A stretch of DNA of 64,000 bases from RPQJ01 sp963754125. Its GTDB lineage: Bacteria > Pseudomonadota > Gammaproteobacteria > Steroidobacterales > Steroidobacteraceae. A program made the translations under genes and the position numbers. The notes beneath the pieces were generated by a model. That model was not told the origin of the DNA. It saw nothing but the letters and a program-made list of their open reading frames with translations, and did no database searches. Below are positions 1-8,797 of this stretch, in pieces. How positions within the stretch are numbered: the stretch's first letter is position 1; each line of letters opens with the position of its first letter. The stretch spans positions 310,001 to 374,000 of the forward strand of contig CAVWEX010000014.1 in NCBI GenBank assembly GCA_963754125.1, given 5' to 3'.

Positions 1-107
1 ATGCCCACCACGATGCAGACGAAGACCCAGATCGTCAGGTAGCGCTCGAAGAAGCCGAGCGGTGCCTGCGCGGCGCGCCTGGCCGTCACTTCACACTGCG
101 CGGACAC
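1..107 (-). CDS. arsB: ACR3-family arsenite efflux pump, N-terminal fragment
   Basis: Only the first codons lie in the window; the gene runs off the left edge on the minus strand. The reading frame gives a short polar lead followed by LGFFERYLTIWVFVCIVVG, which resembles the N-terminal FERYL-W-hydrophobic start of ACR3 (BART superfamily) arsenite exporters, including the beginning of the first membrane segment. Two GTG codons are possible starts, at 107 or 89; neither has a clear ribosome site. It follows arsC closely, so arsR-arsC-ACR3 forms one operon that reduces arsenate and pumps out arsenite. With about 30 codons visible, the family call rests on this motif plus context. Confidence 0.7.
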   Translation of the reverse strand, partial: MSAQCEVTARRAAQAPLGFFERYLTIWVFVCIVVG

Positions 108-111
108 CGTA

Positions 112-612
112 TCAGGCCGTGCCGATCTCGCTCACCCGGCGGGCGAGCGCGAGCTGGTCAAGGCTGCGGATCGGCAGGCTGACGAACAGGTTGATGCGTC
201 GCTCCAGCGTGATGAACGCGTCGCGAAACGCCTTGCGCTTCGACTCGTCCGACCCCTGCACGGCGGCAGGATCGGGCACGCCCCAGTGCGCCGTCACGGG
301 CTGCCCGGGCCACACCGGGCAGACCTCGGCGGCGGCGTTGTCGCAGACCGTGAAGACGAAGTCGAGCTGCGGCGCGCCGTGAGCCGCGAACTCGTCCCAG
401 TTCTTGCTGCGCAGCCCTTCGGTGGGAAAGTCCGCGCCCCGCAGCAGCTCGACGGCGTAGGGATTGACCCGGCCCGCGGGCTGGCTGCCCGCGCTGAAGG
501 CACGGAAACGGCCGCCGCCGTGCCGGTTGAGCAGCGCTTCGGCCAGGATGCTGCGCGCCGAGTTACCGGTGCACAGGAACAGCACGTTGTAGACCTTCTC
601 GTTCGCGTTCAT
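112..612 (-). CDS. arsC: Arsenate reductase, thioredoxin-coupled (LMW-PTPase fold)
   Basis: Reduces arsenate to arsenite so that the adjacent pump can export it. The 166-residue product has the P-loop FLCTGNSARS near the N terminus (C14-x5-R20), the nucleophile loop of low-molecular-weight phosphatase-type ArsC. The pair C90 and C98 in TVCDNAAAEVCP matches the positions of the two resolving cysteines of the thioredoxin-dependent class, and is followed by a WGVPDPA segment. Length is slightly above the 130-140 residues of the staphylococcal type, as in proteobacterial ArsC. It lies 3 bases downstream of arsR and 5 bases or so before the pump gene, so co-transcription is very likely. Confidence 0.93.
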   Translation of the reverse strand: MNANEKVYNVLFLCTGNSARSILAEALLNRHGGGRFRAFSAGSQPAGRVNPYAVELLRGADFPTEGLRSKNWDEFAAHGAPQLDFVFTVCDNAAAEVCPVWPGQPVTAHWGVPDPAAVQGSDESKRKAFRDAFITLERRINLFVSLPIRSLDQLALARRVSEIGTA

Positions 613-615
613 GAC

Positions 616-954
616 TCAAGCCTCACGAAGGTTCTTCCTGCGGGTGGGGGAGGCGGTCGGCGCGCAGGAGCGGCCTCCGCAGCAGTTGTCGCTCAGGTAA
701 CCGAGCAGGGCGTTCATCGCCCCGAAGTTCGCCGAGTAATAGACGAAGCGGCTCTCGTGCCGGGACTCCACGAGGCCGGCGTGGCTCAGCGTCTTCATGT
801 GGAAGGACAGCGTGCTCGCCGGAACGCCGAGTCGTTCCGCAATCTCGCCGGCGGGCAGGCCCTCGGGCCCGGCCTGGACGAGCAGGCGGAACACCTGCAG
901 GCGACTGTCCTGCGCCAGGGCGGCGAGCGACCGGACCGCGACTTCGTTCCTCAT
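616..954 (-). CDS. arsR: ArsR/SmtB-family arsenic-responsive repressor
   Basis: A 112-residue winged-helix repressor expected to leave its operator when it binds As(III). The helix-turn-helix region reads ERLGVPASTLSFHMKTLSHAGL. The classical ELCVCDL metal site of plasmid-type ArsR is absent. Instead the C-terminal end carries DNCCGGRSCAP with C91, C92 and C97, close to the C-terminal cysteine triad described for Acidithiobacillus ferrooxidans ArsR (C95, C96, C102). I chose the ATG at 954: an upstream in-frame TTG at 990 lies inside a TTGACA promoter element and is unlikely to be a start. First gene of the arsR-arsC-pump operon and probably autorepressed. Confidence 0.92.
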   Translation of the reverse strand: MRNEVAVRSLAALAQDSRLQVFRLLVQAGPEGLPAGEIAERLGVPASTLSFHMKTLSHAGLVESRHESRFVYYSANFGAMNALLGYLSDNCCGGRSCAPTASPTRRKNLREA

Positions 955-990
955 GCTTCCAGAATGATCGAAATATTGTGACGGTGTCAA
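955..990 (-). promoter_or_regulatory. Candidate ars operon promoter/operator
   Basis: Read on the minus strand, positions 990-985 are a perfect TTGACA -35 box. An AT-rich stretch follows (CAATATTTCGATCATT), in contrast to the surrounding GC-rich DNA. The best -10 match at 18-base spacing is CATTCT (3 of 6), so the -10 is weak. The ATTTCGAT-type half sites resemble ArsR operator sequence. Placement directly before the arsR ATG fits autorepression. Confidence 0.4.
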
Positions 991-1059
991 CCGCGCACAC
1001 GGATGTGCCTGCGGTCGAATCCTGTGGCCCGCGCGCCCCGCGGCGACGACCGCGACCCG

Positions 1060-1890
1060 TCAGGTGCTGCGCAGCAACTCGTTGATCCCGACCTTGGCGC
1101 GGGTCTGGGCGTCCACGCGCTTGACGATCACGGCGCAATAGAGGCTGTAGCGGCCGTTCGCGGCCGGCAACGAGCCGGGCACCACCACCGCTCCGGCGGG
1201 GATCCGCCCGTAGAGCACCTCGTCGCGCTCGCGGTCGTAGATACGCGTGCTCTGGCCAACGTACACGCCCATCGAGAGCACCGCGCCTTCCTCGACGATG
1301 ACGCCCTCGACCACCTCCGAGCGTGCGCCAATGAAGCAGTGGTCCTCGATGATGGTGGGAGCCGCCTGCAGCGGCTCGAGCACCCCGCCGATGCCCACGC
1401 CGCCGGAGAGGTGCACGTTGCGGCCGATCTGCGCACAGGAGCCGACCGTCGCCCAGGTATCCACCATCGTGCCCTCGCCGACGTAGGCGCCGATGTTGAC
1501 GTAGCTCGGCATCAGCACCGCGTTGGCGGCGACGTAGGCACCGCGGCGCACGACCGCGGGCGGCACGACCCGCACGCCATCGGCACGGAAGCGCTCGGCG
1601 TCGTAGTCGGCGTACTTGAGATCCACCTTGTCGTAGAAGCGCGTGTAGCCCGACTCGACGACGCGGTTGTCGAACAGCCGGAACGACAGCAGCACGGCCT
1701 TCTTGAGCCAGTCGTTCACGCGCCACGCGCCGTCCACCTTCTCGGCGACACGGGCCTCGCCTCGATCCAGCGCGTCGATCGCTGCCTCCACGGCAGCGAC
1801 GACGTCGGCCGGCGCGTTCGCCGGACCGAGTTCAGTGCGGCGCTCGAACGCAGCCTCAATTGTTTCACGCAAGGCAAGCAGGGATGTCAT
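1060..1890 (-). CDS. dapD: 2,3,4,5-tetrahydropyridine-2,6-dicarboxylate N-succinyltransferase
   Basis: Transfers succinyl from succinyl-CoA to tetrahydrodipicolinate in the succinylase branch of lysine/meso-diaminopimelate synthesis. The 276-residue product has the usual length and the left-handed beta-helix hexapeptide repeats (for example MPSYVNIGAYVGEGTMVDTW and GCAQIGRNVHLSGG-like turns) and ends in KVGINELLR, as in E. coli DapD. I chose the ATG at 1890, which gives MTSLLALRETIEAAFERR; an upstream in-frame start at 1938 would add 16 residues unlike the family. A GAGA ribosome site lies 7-10 bases upstream. It stands alone, convergent with nothing; dapC, a later step of the same pathway, is 5.7 kb away on the same strand. 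Confidence 0.96.
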   Translation of the reverse strand: MTSLLALRETIEAAFERRTELGPANAPADVVAAVEAAIDALDRGEARVAEKVDGAWRVNDWLKKAVLLSFRLFDNRVVESGYTRFYDKVDLKYADYDAERFRADGVRVVPPAVVRRGAYVAANAVLMPSYVNIGAYVGEGTMVDTWATVGSCAQIGRNVHLSGGVGIGGVLEPLQAAPTIIEDHCFIGARSEVVEGVIVEEGAVLSMGVYVGQSTRIYDRERDEVLYGRIPAGAVVVPGSLPAANGRYSLYCAVIVKRVDAQTRAKVGINELLRST

Positions 1891-2089
1891 CGCGATGTCT
1901 CGCTTGGCAGCGGGGCCGGGCCGGGTCGTGATCGTCACGAATTGGTAACACAGGATCCATTTTTCTGAAACCTGCCGACCCTAACGTGCCGCCTGTCGTC
2001 GGGAGCGGCTCCCGTCCATTCATTCACCCAGGGTCTCACGCCCTCACCGGGCGTCGTAGAGCTTACTCAATCGGCTTGGAGAAGTAGCG
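1891..2089. promoter_or_regulatory. Divergent intergenic region dapD / beta-helix lipoprotein
   Basis: About 200 bases separate the divergent genes and must hold both promoters. I see an odd-length perfect inverted repeat, CGGGAGC-G-GCTCCCG, at 2000-2014, and a 6-bp hairpin ACGCCC-tcacc-GGGCGT at 2038-2054. A GGAG ribosome site (2078-2081) lies 8 bases before the lipoprotein ATG. No convincing -35/-10 pair could be assigned on either strand. The palindrome could be an operator for the outer-membrane genes, but that is a guess. Confidence 0.35.
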
Positions 2090-3695
2090 ATGAAGAATCA
2101 CCAGTTGCTGTTCGTAGGCCTGGCGGCGCTCGGCGTGGCGGCCTGTGAGGGCGGTGGCGTCGACCTGAAGGTCTCGACGGTGGACAACTCGGTCGACAAC
2201 AGCACGAGCAACGTCGTGGGCGGCGGTGGCAGCACGAACCCCTGCGCGAAGTACACGGACCCCGCCGGCGTGGAGCGTTCGGGCACCTTCGACGGCCGCA
2301 ACTGCTTCTACGGTGCGGACTTCGTCGGCGGTAACAACCCCCTCAAGGTGGACCTGACCATACCGTTCATCTCGGGCGTCCACATCTTCGAGGACAAGCT
2401 GTTCGTCGGCGAGAGCATCGACAACCGCAACCCCGGCACGGCCGTGCTTCAGGACGGGGAGGGCCCCACCCTGACCATCCAGGCGGGAAACACGCTCGCA
2501 TGGACCGACGCGGCCGACTACCTGCTGGTGAACCGCGGTTCCCGCATCATCGCCAACGGCTCTCCCACGGCGCCGATCACCCTCACGGGCTTCACCGATG
2601 CAGTCACCGACACGGCCGGTCCCGAGGACGTGCAGCTCTGGGGCGGCTTCGTCATCAACGGCAACGGCATCACCAACAACTGCACCGACCAGCAGCGGAC
2701 CGACGGCACCTGCGCGGTGGTCTCCGAGGGCCAGCCGACGTTCTACGGCGGAAACAACAACGCCGAGAGCTCGGGCGAGCTGCGCTACGTCGTGATAAAG
2801 CACGCCGGCTTCGAGGTGGCGACCGACGACGAGCTGAACGGGCTGACCCTGAATGCCGTGGGCTCGGGCACGGTGATCGATCACGTGCAGGTCTACTCGG
2901 CCTACGACGACGGCATTGAGTGGTTCGGCGGCGCCGCGGACGTCAGCAATGCCGTGCTCGTCTACGTCAAGGACGATTCACTGGACTTCTCCGATGGCTA
3001 CGTGGGCACCGTGGATACCGCGCTGTCCATCCACAGCCGGTTCGACAGCAACCAGTGCATCGAGCTCGACAACATCGGTTCGAGCCGCAGCGCGACCGGG
3101 CAGCCGTTCGACCTGCCGCCGGTGACGGCGCCGACGGTCCGCAATTTCACCTGCATCCTGTCGAACATGCGCGCCGGTACGCACAGTGACTCCTCCGGCT
3201 TCCGCATCCGCCAGGGCGGCCGGGCCAACATCGAGAACAGCCTCGTGTATTCGGGCTATGCCAACAAGCTCGGCGTCGTGGGCACCACGAACAACCGCTG
3301 CTACCGTCCCGAGAGTTCGACCACGCTGCGCGACATGGAGACGAGCACGGCGGCCAACGAGCTGGTGTCCGTCAAGGACACCGTGTTTGGCCTGTGAGGT
3401 GCTGGCACCGGGCACGCTGCCCAATGGCACGACCTTCGAGGCGTGGCTGACCGGTACGGGCGCCTACGCGTTCAACAGCGGTAACTCGCTGATCAGCGAC
3501 GTGGGTAACGCCAACGTCGTGCTGCTCGAGCCCGGTACCTTCTACACCGCCCCGGCACTGCGGGATGCGGCCGGCAACCCGATCCCGACGCCTGCGGGCG
3601 GTCTCGGCGGAGTCACGCGCGCCAACGACTGGACCCGCCCCTGGGCGTACGGCCTGCGCGACGGCAACCGCGGCCAGCCGCTCTGGTTCGAGTAA
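2090..3695 (+). CDS. Predicted outer-membrane lipoprotein with parallel beta-helix-like repeats (frame break near 3385)
   Basis: About 534 residues once one surplus base is removed. The N terminus is a lipoprotein signal with lipobox VAAC (lipidated C19, followed by Glu, so outer-membrane sorting is expected). A low-complexity linker (SNVVGGGGS) follows. The body is rich in Asn, Gly, Thr and short hydrophobic strands (LTLNAVGSGTVIDHVQVYSA, FRIRQGGRANIENSLVY), the look of a right-handed beta-helix such as those of pectate lyase-like surface proteins. The first frame stops at 3397; the sequence continues sensibly in the +1 frame as CEVLAPGTLPNGTTFEAW and ends RDGNRGQPLWFE, so the gene is probably intact in life. 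It sits 36 bases before the TonB receptor and is probably co-transcribed with it. I do not recognise a named family or function. Confidence 0.7.
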
Positions 3696-3731
3696 GCGCT
3701 CGATCCCTTGGGTACCGGCAGGAGATCGAAG

Positions 3732-6490
3732 ATGAGTGTTGAGCTCAGGAAAGCCATCCGGATGTTGATCGCGCTGTCGGCCGCCGGCGCGTTGAGCCAC
3801 CTGACGCCGGCTGCCGCCCAGGAAACCGTTGCCCAGGAGGAAGAGCTGGAGGAGGGCGACGACACGTCGGTCGCCGTCTCGACGACTGGGGGGATGGAGG
3901 AGATCATCGTCACGTCGCGCCAGAAGCGCGCCGCGACCGACATCATCCAGGAGCGGATGGACCAGCCGGTCGTCGTGGACCTGGTCAGCGTCGAGCAGAT
4001 CTCGCGCGTCGGTGACAGCACGGTGGCGACGGCGCTGCGGCGGTTGCCGGGCGTGAGCCTGGTCGGGGACTTCATCTACATCCGTGGCCTCGGCGAGCGT
4101 TACTCCAGCACCACCGTCAATGGTGCGCTCGTGCCCTCCCCGGACCTGACGCGCAACGTCATCCCGCTCGACATCTTTCCGGCCTCGATCCTCGACTCGC
4201 TGTCGATCCAGAAGGGCTTCACGGTGGACCGTCCCGCGGCCTTCGGCGGCGGCAACGTCGACATCCGCACGCGCACGATTCCGGACAACCTGCTGGCGAC
4301 GATTCAGGTCGGTACGGGCTGGAATTCGGACCTCTCCGACGACGTCCTGACCTACAAGGGCGGCGGCGACGACCGGCTCGGCACCGACGACGGCACGCGC
4401 GCCCTGCCGCGCGAGCTCCGCTCGGCGATCCAGACCTATCGCGGTTCGATCACGCCCACCTCGATCTTCTCGACGCTGCGTGCGCAGGGCGGCAATCCGG
4501 CGTTTGCCGAGGCCGAACAGATCAACCGGAGCTCGCGACCAGCCTCAATCGCCAGATCGACATCAAGAGCGAGTCGGCGGACCCGGACCTGAGTATCGAG
4601 GCCGGCCTCGGCAACAGCTGGGTGCTCGGCGAAAGTGCCCTGTGGAAGGTGGGTGTTCTTGGCGTCGGTGACTACAAGAACAACTGGCGCAACAAGACGC
4701 GCATCAACCGCTCACAGCAGTTGCCGGACATCGACAACGGCACGACCGAAATCTCGACCAACCAGGTCGCCATGACCGGTTCGGCGAGCGCCGGCGTGGA
4801 CTATGGCGACGATCATTCGCTGGGCTTCACCTACATCTTCCTGCGCAATACCGAGGACGAGGCCGCGATCACCCAGCGCAACAACTTCAACTTCCGGCAG
4901 GACCAGGGTGCGCAGCTGCGCGACTACCGCATCCGCTACGAGGAGCGCGAGCTCAACCTGCTGCAGTTGACCGGGCGACACACGCTCGGCCCGGACACGC
5001 TCGGCGATCGCAGCGCAGGCTTCCTGGACGGGCTCGAACTCGCCTGGTACTACTCGGACGCGAAGGCGACCACGGATCTGCCGAGCGAGGTCACGGTGTC
5101 GGCCGTGGACGCCGTCAACCCGGCCACTGGCGAGGTGCTGAGCACCAGCATCCGTTCTACGACCAGCGCCGCGGAGTACCGATTTACGGATCTCGAGGAC
5201 AACGTCGACAGCTACGGCTACAAGGTGAACCTGCCGTTCGAGTGGGCCTCGGGCCGCCTGACCGGCGGCGTGTTCGGAGGCTACGACTACTACGAGAAAG
5301 GTCGCAGCTACCTGCAGACGCAGTTCAACCTGGGCACGACGTCGGCAGCGGCTACGCCGATCCTCGAGGGCACACCGGGCACGGTGCTGACGGACGAGAA
5401 CATCCTCGATCCCGCGAATCAGTTCCTGCTCTCGCTGGGCGGCATCGGCACCGAGAGCTACCTCGCGGGGGAGACGATCGACGCGGCCTTCGGCGGTGTG
5501 GACCTCACGCTCGACGAGCGCTGGCGCGTCAACGTGGGCGTTCGCTGGGAGGACTGGTCGCTGCTGTCGGTGCCGATCAACCAGTACGAGTTCCGCACCA
5601 GCGTCGGCAAGGTCCCGCTGACGCCCGAGCAACTCGCCAACTCCGGCAAGTCGGACGACGACCTGTACCCATCGGTCGCCTTCACGTACATGCGGCCGGA
5701 CTTCTGGGCCGACGAGTTCCGGCTGCGCGTGGGCTACAGCCAGACGACGGCGCGCCCGGACATCCGCGAGGTGACGCAGTCCACGTTCATCGACCCGCTG
5801 ACGGACGCCCGGGTGACCGGCAACCCGCTGCTCGTTCCCTCGGACCTGAAGAATTACGACATCCGCGCGGAGTGGTTCTTCGCGAACCGGGACAACCTGA
5901 CCGTCAGTCCCTTCTACAAGGAGATCGATCGGCCGATCGAGACGGTGGAAGGCGCGGGCACGGACAACAACCTGTCGTTCACGTTCATCAATGCGGAGAC
6001 GGCCGACGTCTACGGCGTCGAGGTCGAGTGGTACAAGGACCTCGCTTTCGTCGACCAGTGGCTCGGCGGCTGGGCGTCGGGCTTCTTCACTGCCGGCAAC
6101 GTGACCTTGAGCGACTCGGAGCTCGAGGTCGGCAGCTCGGCCTTCGCACTGACCAACGACAAGCGTCCGCTGACCCAGCAGTCCGACACGATCCTCAACA
6201 TCCAGCTCGGCTACGACGCGCCAAACGAGCGGCACAGCACCACGCTGTCATTCAACAGCTTCAGCGAGCGGCTTTACTACGCGGGCCGCAACGGGGCGCC
6301 GGACGCCTATGAGCAGCCGTTCCAGTCCGTGGACCTGACCTACAGCTGGTACCCGAGTGAGAGCTGGAGCCTCAAGCTGCGCCTTCAGAACCTGCTGGAC
6401 GAGAACCTCGAGATCGAGCAGGGGGGCGTGACGGTGCTCGAGCAGGAGATTGGCATGACCTTCAAGGCCGACGTCCGGTTCAACTTCTGA
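3732..6490 (+). CDS. TonB-dependent outer-membrane receptor (frame break near 4530)
   Basis: About 919 residues after restoring one base. Residues 1-30 form a Sec signal peptide ending AAAQ. EEIIVTSRQKRA is a TonB-box/plug entry, followed by the plug domain (STVATALRRLPGVSL, YIRGLGERYSSTTVNGALVP, FGGGNVDIRTR). The rest alternates barrel strands and ends QEIGMTFKADVRFNF with a C-terminal Phe, as expected for Bam-inserted barrels. The frame is lost around 4525-4535 and resumes as ELATSLNRQIDIKSES in the next frame. It follows the lipoprotein gene with an AGGAG site 7 bases before the ATG. The substrate cannot be read from the sequence; the convergent phytase-like gene suggests an organophosphate, which is inference only. 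Confidence 0.88.
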
Positions 6491-6496
6491 TCCGGT

Positions 6497-6524
6497 GCGG
6501 CGGGTGGCCCGCGCCGCCCGCCGC
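6497..6524. terminator. GC-rich hairpin between convergent genes
   Basis: GCGGCGGG (6497-6504) pairs with CCCGCCGC (6517-6524) around a 12-base loop, in the short gap where the TonB receptor and the phytase-like gene converge. No T-tract follows on either strand, so it is at best a weak bidirectional terminator or a transcript-end stabiliser. Confidence 0.35.
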
Positions 6525-7567
6525 TACAGGCCGAGGCGGGCGGAAACCCGCGCCCAGCCGGCCCGTTGCACGGCGGCCGAGTCGGTCACCACCGCGACCG
6601 AGTCGCCTGCGCTGCGCAGGGCCGTGACCTTGGGTTCCAGCGCGACCGTTGCGAGCACCTGCCCGGCATCATCCGCTGCCACCAGCCGTCCCCCATCCCG
6701 ATCCACCAGCAAGAGCAGCGACGCACCCGCGGAGTCCCGCACCAGGTCGATCGACGTGACCGTTCCTTCGAGTGACTGTGGATCGCCGCTGCGGGCCACC
6801 GACCGCGGCGCCAGGGTCCAGTCGGCGTCCACGCGCCGCACTTCGCGCGCGTCCACCACGACGTAGACGTCACCGGTGGCCGGGTCGACGGCGCAGTCGC
6901 CGCCCGCGCCGCCGAGCGCAAGAGTCCGCTCGCGCGTGGCGATGATCCGGTTCGCGAAGTTCGGTTGCTTGCCCGCGAGGGCCACGGCAGTCCAGTCCTG
7001 CAACGCCCCGGAGCGCGTGACGACCACGACCCGATGGCGGTTCGCGCCGGCGTCGGAGTGCGTGCACAGGCCGGCCACCGCTTCCCCGATGTCGGCGGGT
7101 TGCCCTGCCAGGCGTCGCAGCGCGCCCGACCCGGCATTGATCTCGAACCACGTCAGCTGATCTCGCGACGGGTCCACCGCCACCAGGAAATCGGCGACGA
7201 CCTCGTCCACCGGCAGGGCATACAGCACGTCGAGGTGCGAGGCGGCTGACTGGGCGAGACGCTGCAGGAACGCACCATCAGCGAGGTGGACCATGATCCC
7301 CTCGCTGCCGACGGCGGCGTAGAAGCGGTCCTCGTTCACGCCGGTCGGCTGCCGCCACACCGCCACGTCCAGTGCCGCCAGCGGGCCGCTGGCCGGATGG
7401 TGGGCTGCGGGCTCGAAGCTGAGCGGACCGGCATCGACGACCGGTGCCTCGCTCTGCCCACAGCCGGGCAGGGCGAGCAGCGGCGCGACGATGAGCCACT
7501 GCAGCGAGGCGGCTGCCCGGTGCCGAAGGCGGCGCGGTCGGTCGGGATCGAGGTCTGCTTCCTTCAT
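6524..7567 (-). CDS. Beta-propeller phytase-like lipoprotein
   Basis: 347 residues. A basic, hydrophobic N terminus ends in the lipobox LPGC (C36), so an envelope lipoprotein is expected. The body has motifs placed as in beta-propeller (BPP) phytases: LDVAVWRQPTG near the start (compare DDPAIW), VAGLCTHSDA (compare YGLCLY), GGDCAVDPATGDVYVVVD (compare EGCVADDELG-LY) and LEGTVTSIDLVRDSAGASLLLLVD (compare EGLTIY...GYLI). Several acidic calcium-binding positions of active BPPs look replaced, so catalysis is doubtful. The ATG overlaps the dapC stop (ATGA), making this the last gene of map-glnD-dapC. A TonB receptor converges on it; receptor/BPP pairs are known in other proteobacteria. Alternative: a non-enzymatic seven-bladed propeller protein. 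Confidence 0.6.
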   Translation of the reverse strand: MKEADLDPDRPRRLRHRAAASLQWLIVAPLLALPGCGQSEAPVVDAGPLSFEPAAHHPASGPLAALDVAVWRQPTGVNEDRFYAAVGSEGIMVHLADGAFLQRLAQSAASHLDVLYALPVDEVVADFLVAVDPSRDQLTWFEINAGSGALRRLAGQPADIGEAVAGLCTHSDAGANRHRVVVVTRSGALQDWTAVALAGKQPNFANRIIATRERTLALGGAGGDCAVDPATGDVYVVVDAREVRRVDADWTLAPRSVARSGDPQSLEGTVTSIDLVRDSAGASLLLLVDRDGGRLVAADDAGQVLATVALEPKVTALRSAGDSVAVVTDSAAVQRAGWARVSARLGL

Positions 7568-8787
7568 GCCCGCCATCGACCGTCCGCAGTCCTGGAAGTT
7601 CGACAGTAGCGCACGATACGGCGCGCCGCTTCCTCGCAGTCCTCGGCGCTCGCGACCAGCGAGATGCGCACACGTCCGCGCCCGGGATTTCCGGCCGCAG
7701 TGTCGCGGGCGAGATAGGAGCCCGGCAGCACCGTCACGTGTTCCTGCTCGAACAGCCCGCGCGCGAATGCCTCGTCGTCGCCGACCTCGGGCCACAGATA
7801 GAACCCGCCCGCGGGCGACTCCACCTCGAGCGCCTCGCGGAGCAGCGGCACGACCGCGGCGAACTTCTTGCGGTACAGGCGCCGGTTCTCGCGCACGTGT
7901 GCCTCGTCCTGCCAGGCGGGGAGGCTGGCGCGCTGCGTGTGCACCGGAACCGCGCAGCCGTGATATGTGCGGTAGAGGCGGAAGCCCTCGATCAGGCGAG
8001 GGTCCCCCGCGACGAAGCCCGAGCGCAGCCCGGGCACGCTCGAGCGCTTCGACAGGCTGTGGAACACCATGCAGTGCTCGAACCCGCTGCGGCCCGCCGC
8101 CAGTGCCGCCTGCAGCAGGCCGGGCGGCGGCTGCGTCTCGTCCGAGTAGATCTCCGAGTAACACTCGTCGGAGGCGATCACGAACCCGTGACGATCGGCG
8201 ATCTCGAGCGCATGCCGCAGATAGGCCTCGGGCATGACGGCGCCGGTGGGATTGCCCGGGCTGCAGAGGAACAGCAGCTGGCAGCGCCGCCAGGTCGCGG
8301 GCGGCACCGCGTCGAGGTCCGGCAGGTAGCCCGCGGCCGCGTCGCAATCGAGGTAGACGGGCTCGGCGCCGGCCAGCACGGCCGCGCCCTCGTAAATTTG
8401 GTAGAAGGGATTGGGCATCACCACGGCGGGAGCCGGACGGTCGGCGTCGACGACCGCCTGCGCGAACGCGAACAGCGCCTCGCGCGTTCCGTTCACCGGC
8501 AGCACCATGGATTCCGCGTCGATCGCGGCGGGCGGCAGGCCGAAGCGTCGTTCGAGCCAGCGCGCGATGGCGGCGCGCAGCTCGGGAAGGCCGGCGACCA
8601 GCGGGTAGCTGCCAAGCGTGTCGAGCGCCCGCGTGAGTTCCGCGGCGATGAAGGACGGCGGAGCGTGCCGGGGCTCGCCGATGGCGAGTGCGATGTGAGG
8701 CAGCGCGGGTGGCGGCGACGCGCCCGCGAGCAGCGTGCGCAGTCGCTCGAACGGGTACGGGCGCAGCCGGGCGAGCCGCGGGTTCAT
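7564..8787 (-). CDS. dapC: Succinyldiaminopimelate transaminase (class I PLP aminotransferase)
   Basis: 407 residues; makes N-succinyl-LL-2,6-diaminopimelate by transamination, the step after DapD. Fold-type I features are clear: a substrate-binding NPFYQIYEGAA segment, FLCSPGNPTGAVMP, ASDECYSEIY, and the PLP lysine in HSLSKRSSVPGLRSGF. The C-terminal FYLWPEVGDDEAFARGL and GRVRISLVA match the DapC subgroup encoded next to glnD/map in gammaproteobacteria. I chose the ATG at 8787 (MNPRLARLRPYPFERL). It starts 10 bases after glnD and its stop overlaps the phytase-like start by 4 bases. Family-level alternative: another aromatic/alanine-type aminotransferase, but neighbours and subgroup motifs favour DapC. 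Confidence 0.9.
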   Translation of the reverse strand: MNPRLARLRPYPFERLRTLLAGASPPPALPHIALAIGEPRHAPPSFIAAELTRALDTLGSYPLVAGLPELRAAIARWLERRFGLPPAAIDAESMVLPVNGTREALFAFAQAVVDADRPAPAVVMPNPFYQIYEGAAVLAGAEPVYLDCDAAAGYLPDLDAVPPATWRRCQLLFLCSPGNPTGAVMPEAYLRHALEIADRHGFVIASDECYSEIYSDETQPPPGLLQAALAAGRSGFEHCMVFHSLSKRSSVPGLRSGFVAGDPRLIEGFRLYRTYHGCAVPVHTQRASLPAWQDEAHVRENRRLYRKKFAAVVPLLREALEVESPAGGFYLWPEVGDDEAFARGLFEQEHVTVLPGSYLARDTAAGNPGRGRVRISLVASAEDCEEAARRIVRYCRTSRTADGRWRA

Positions 8788-8797
8788 GCGGCCGGGC

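Noticed and set aside
954..990. TTG at 990 as arsR start
   Set aside because: It would be inside the TTGACA box and adds residues not typical of ArsR; the ATG at 954 fits family length.
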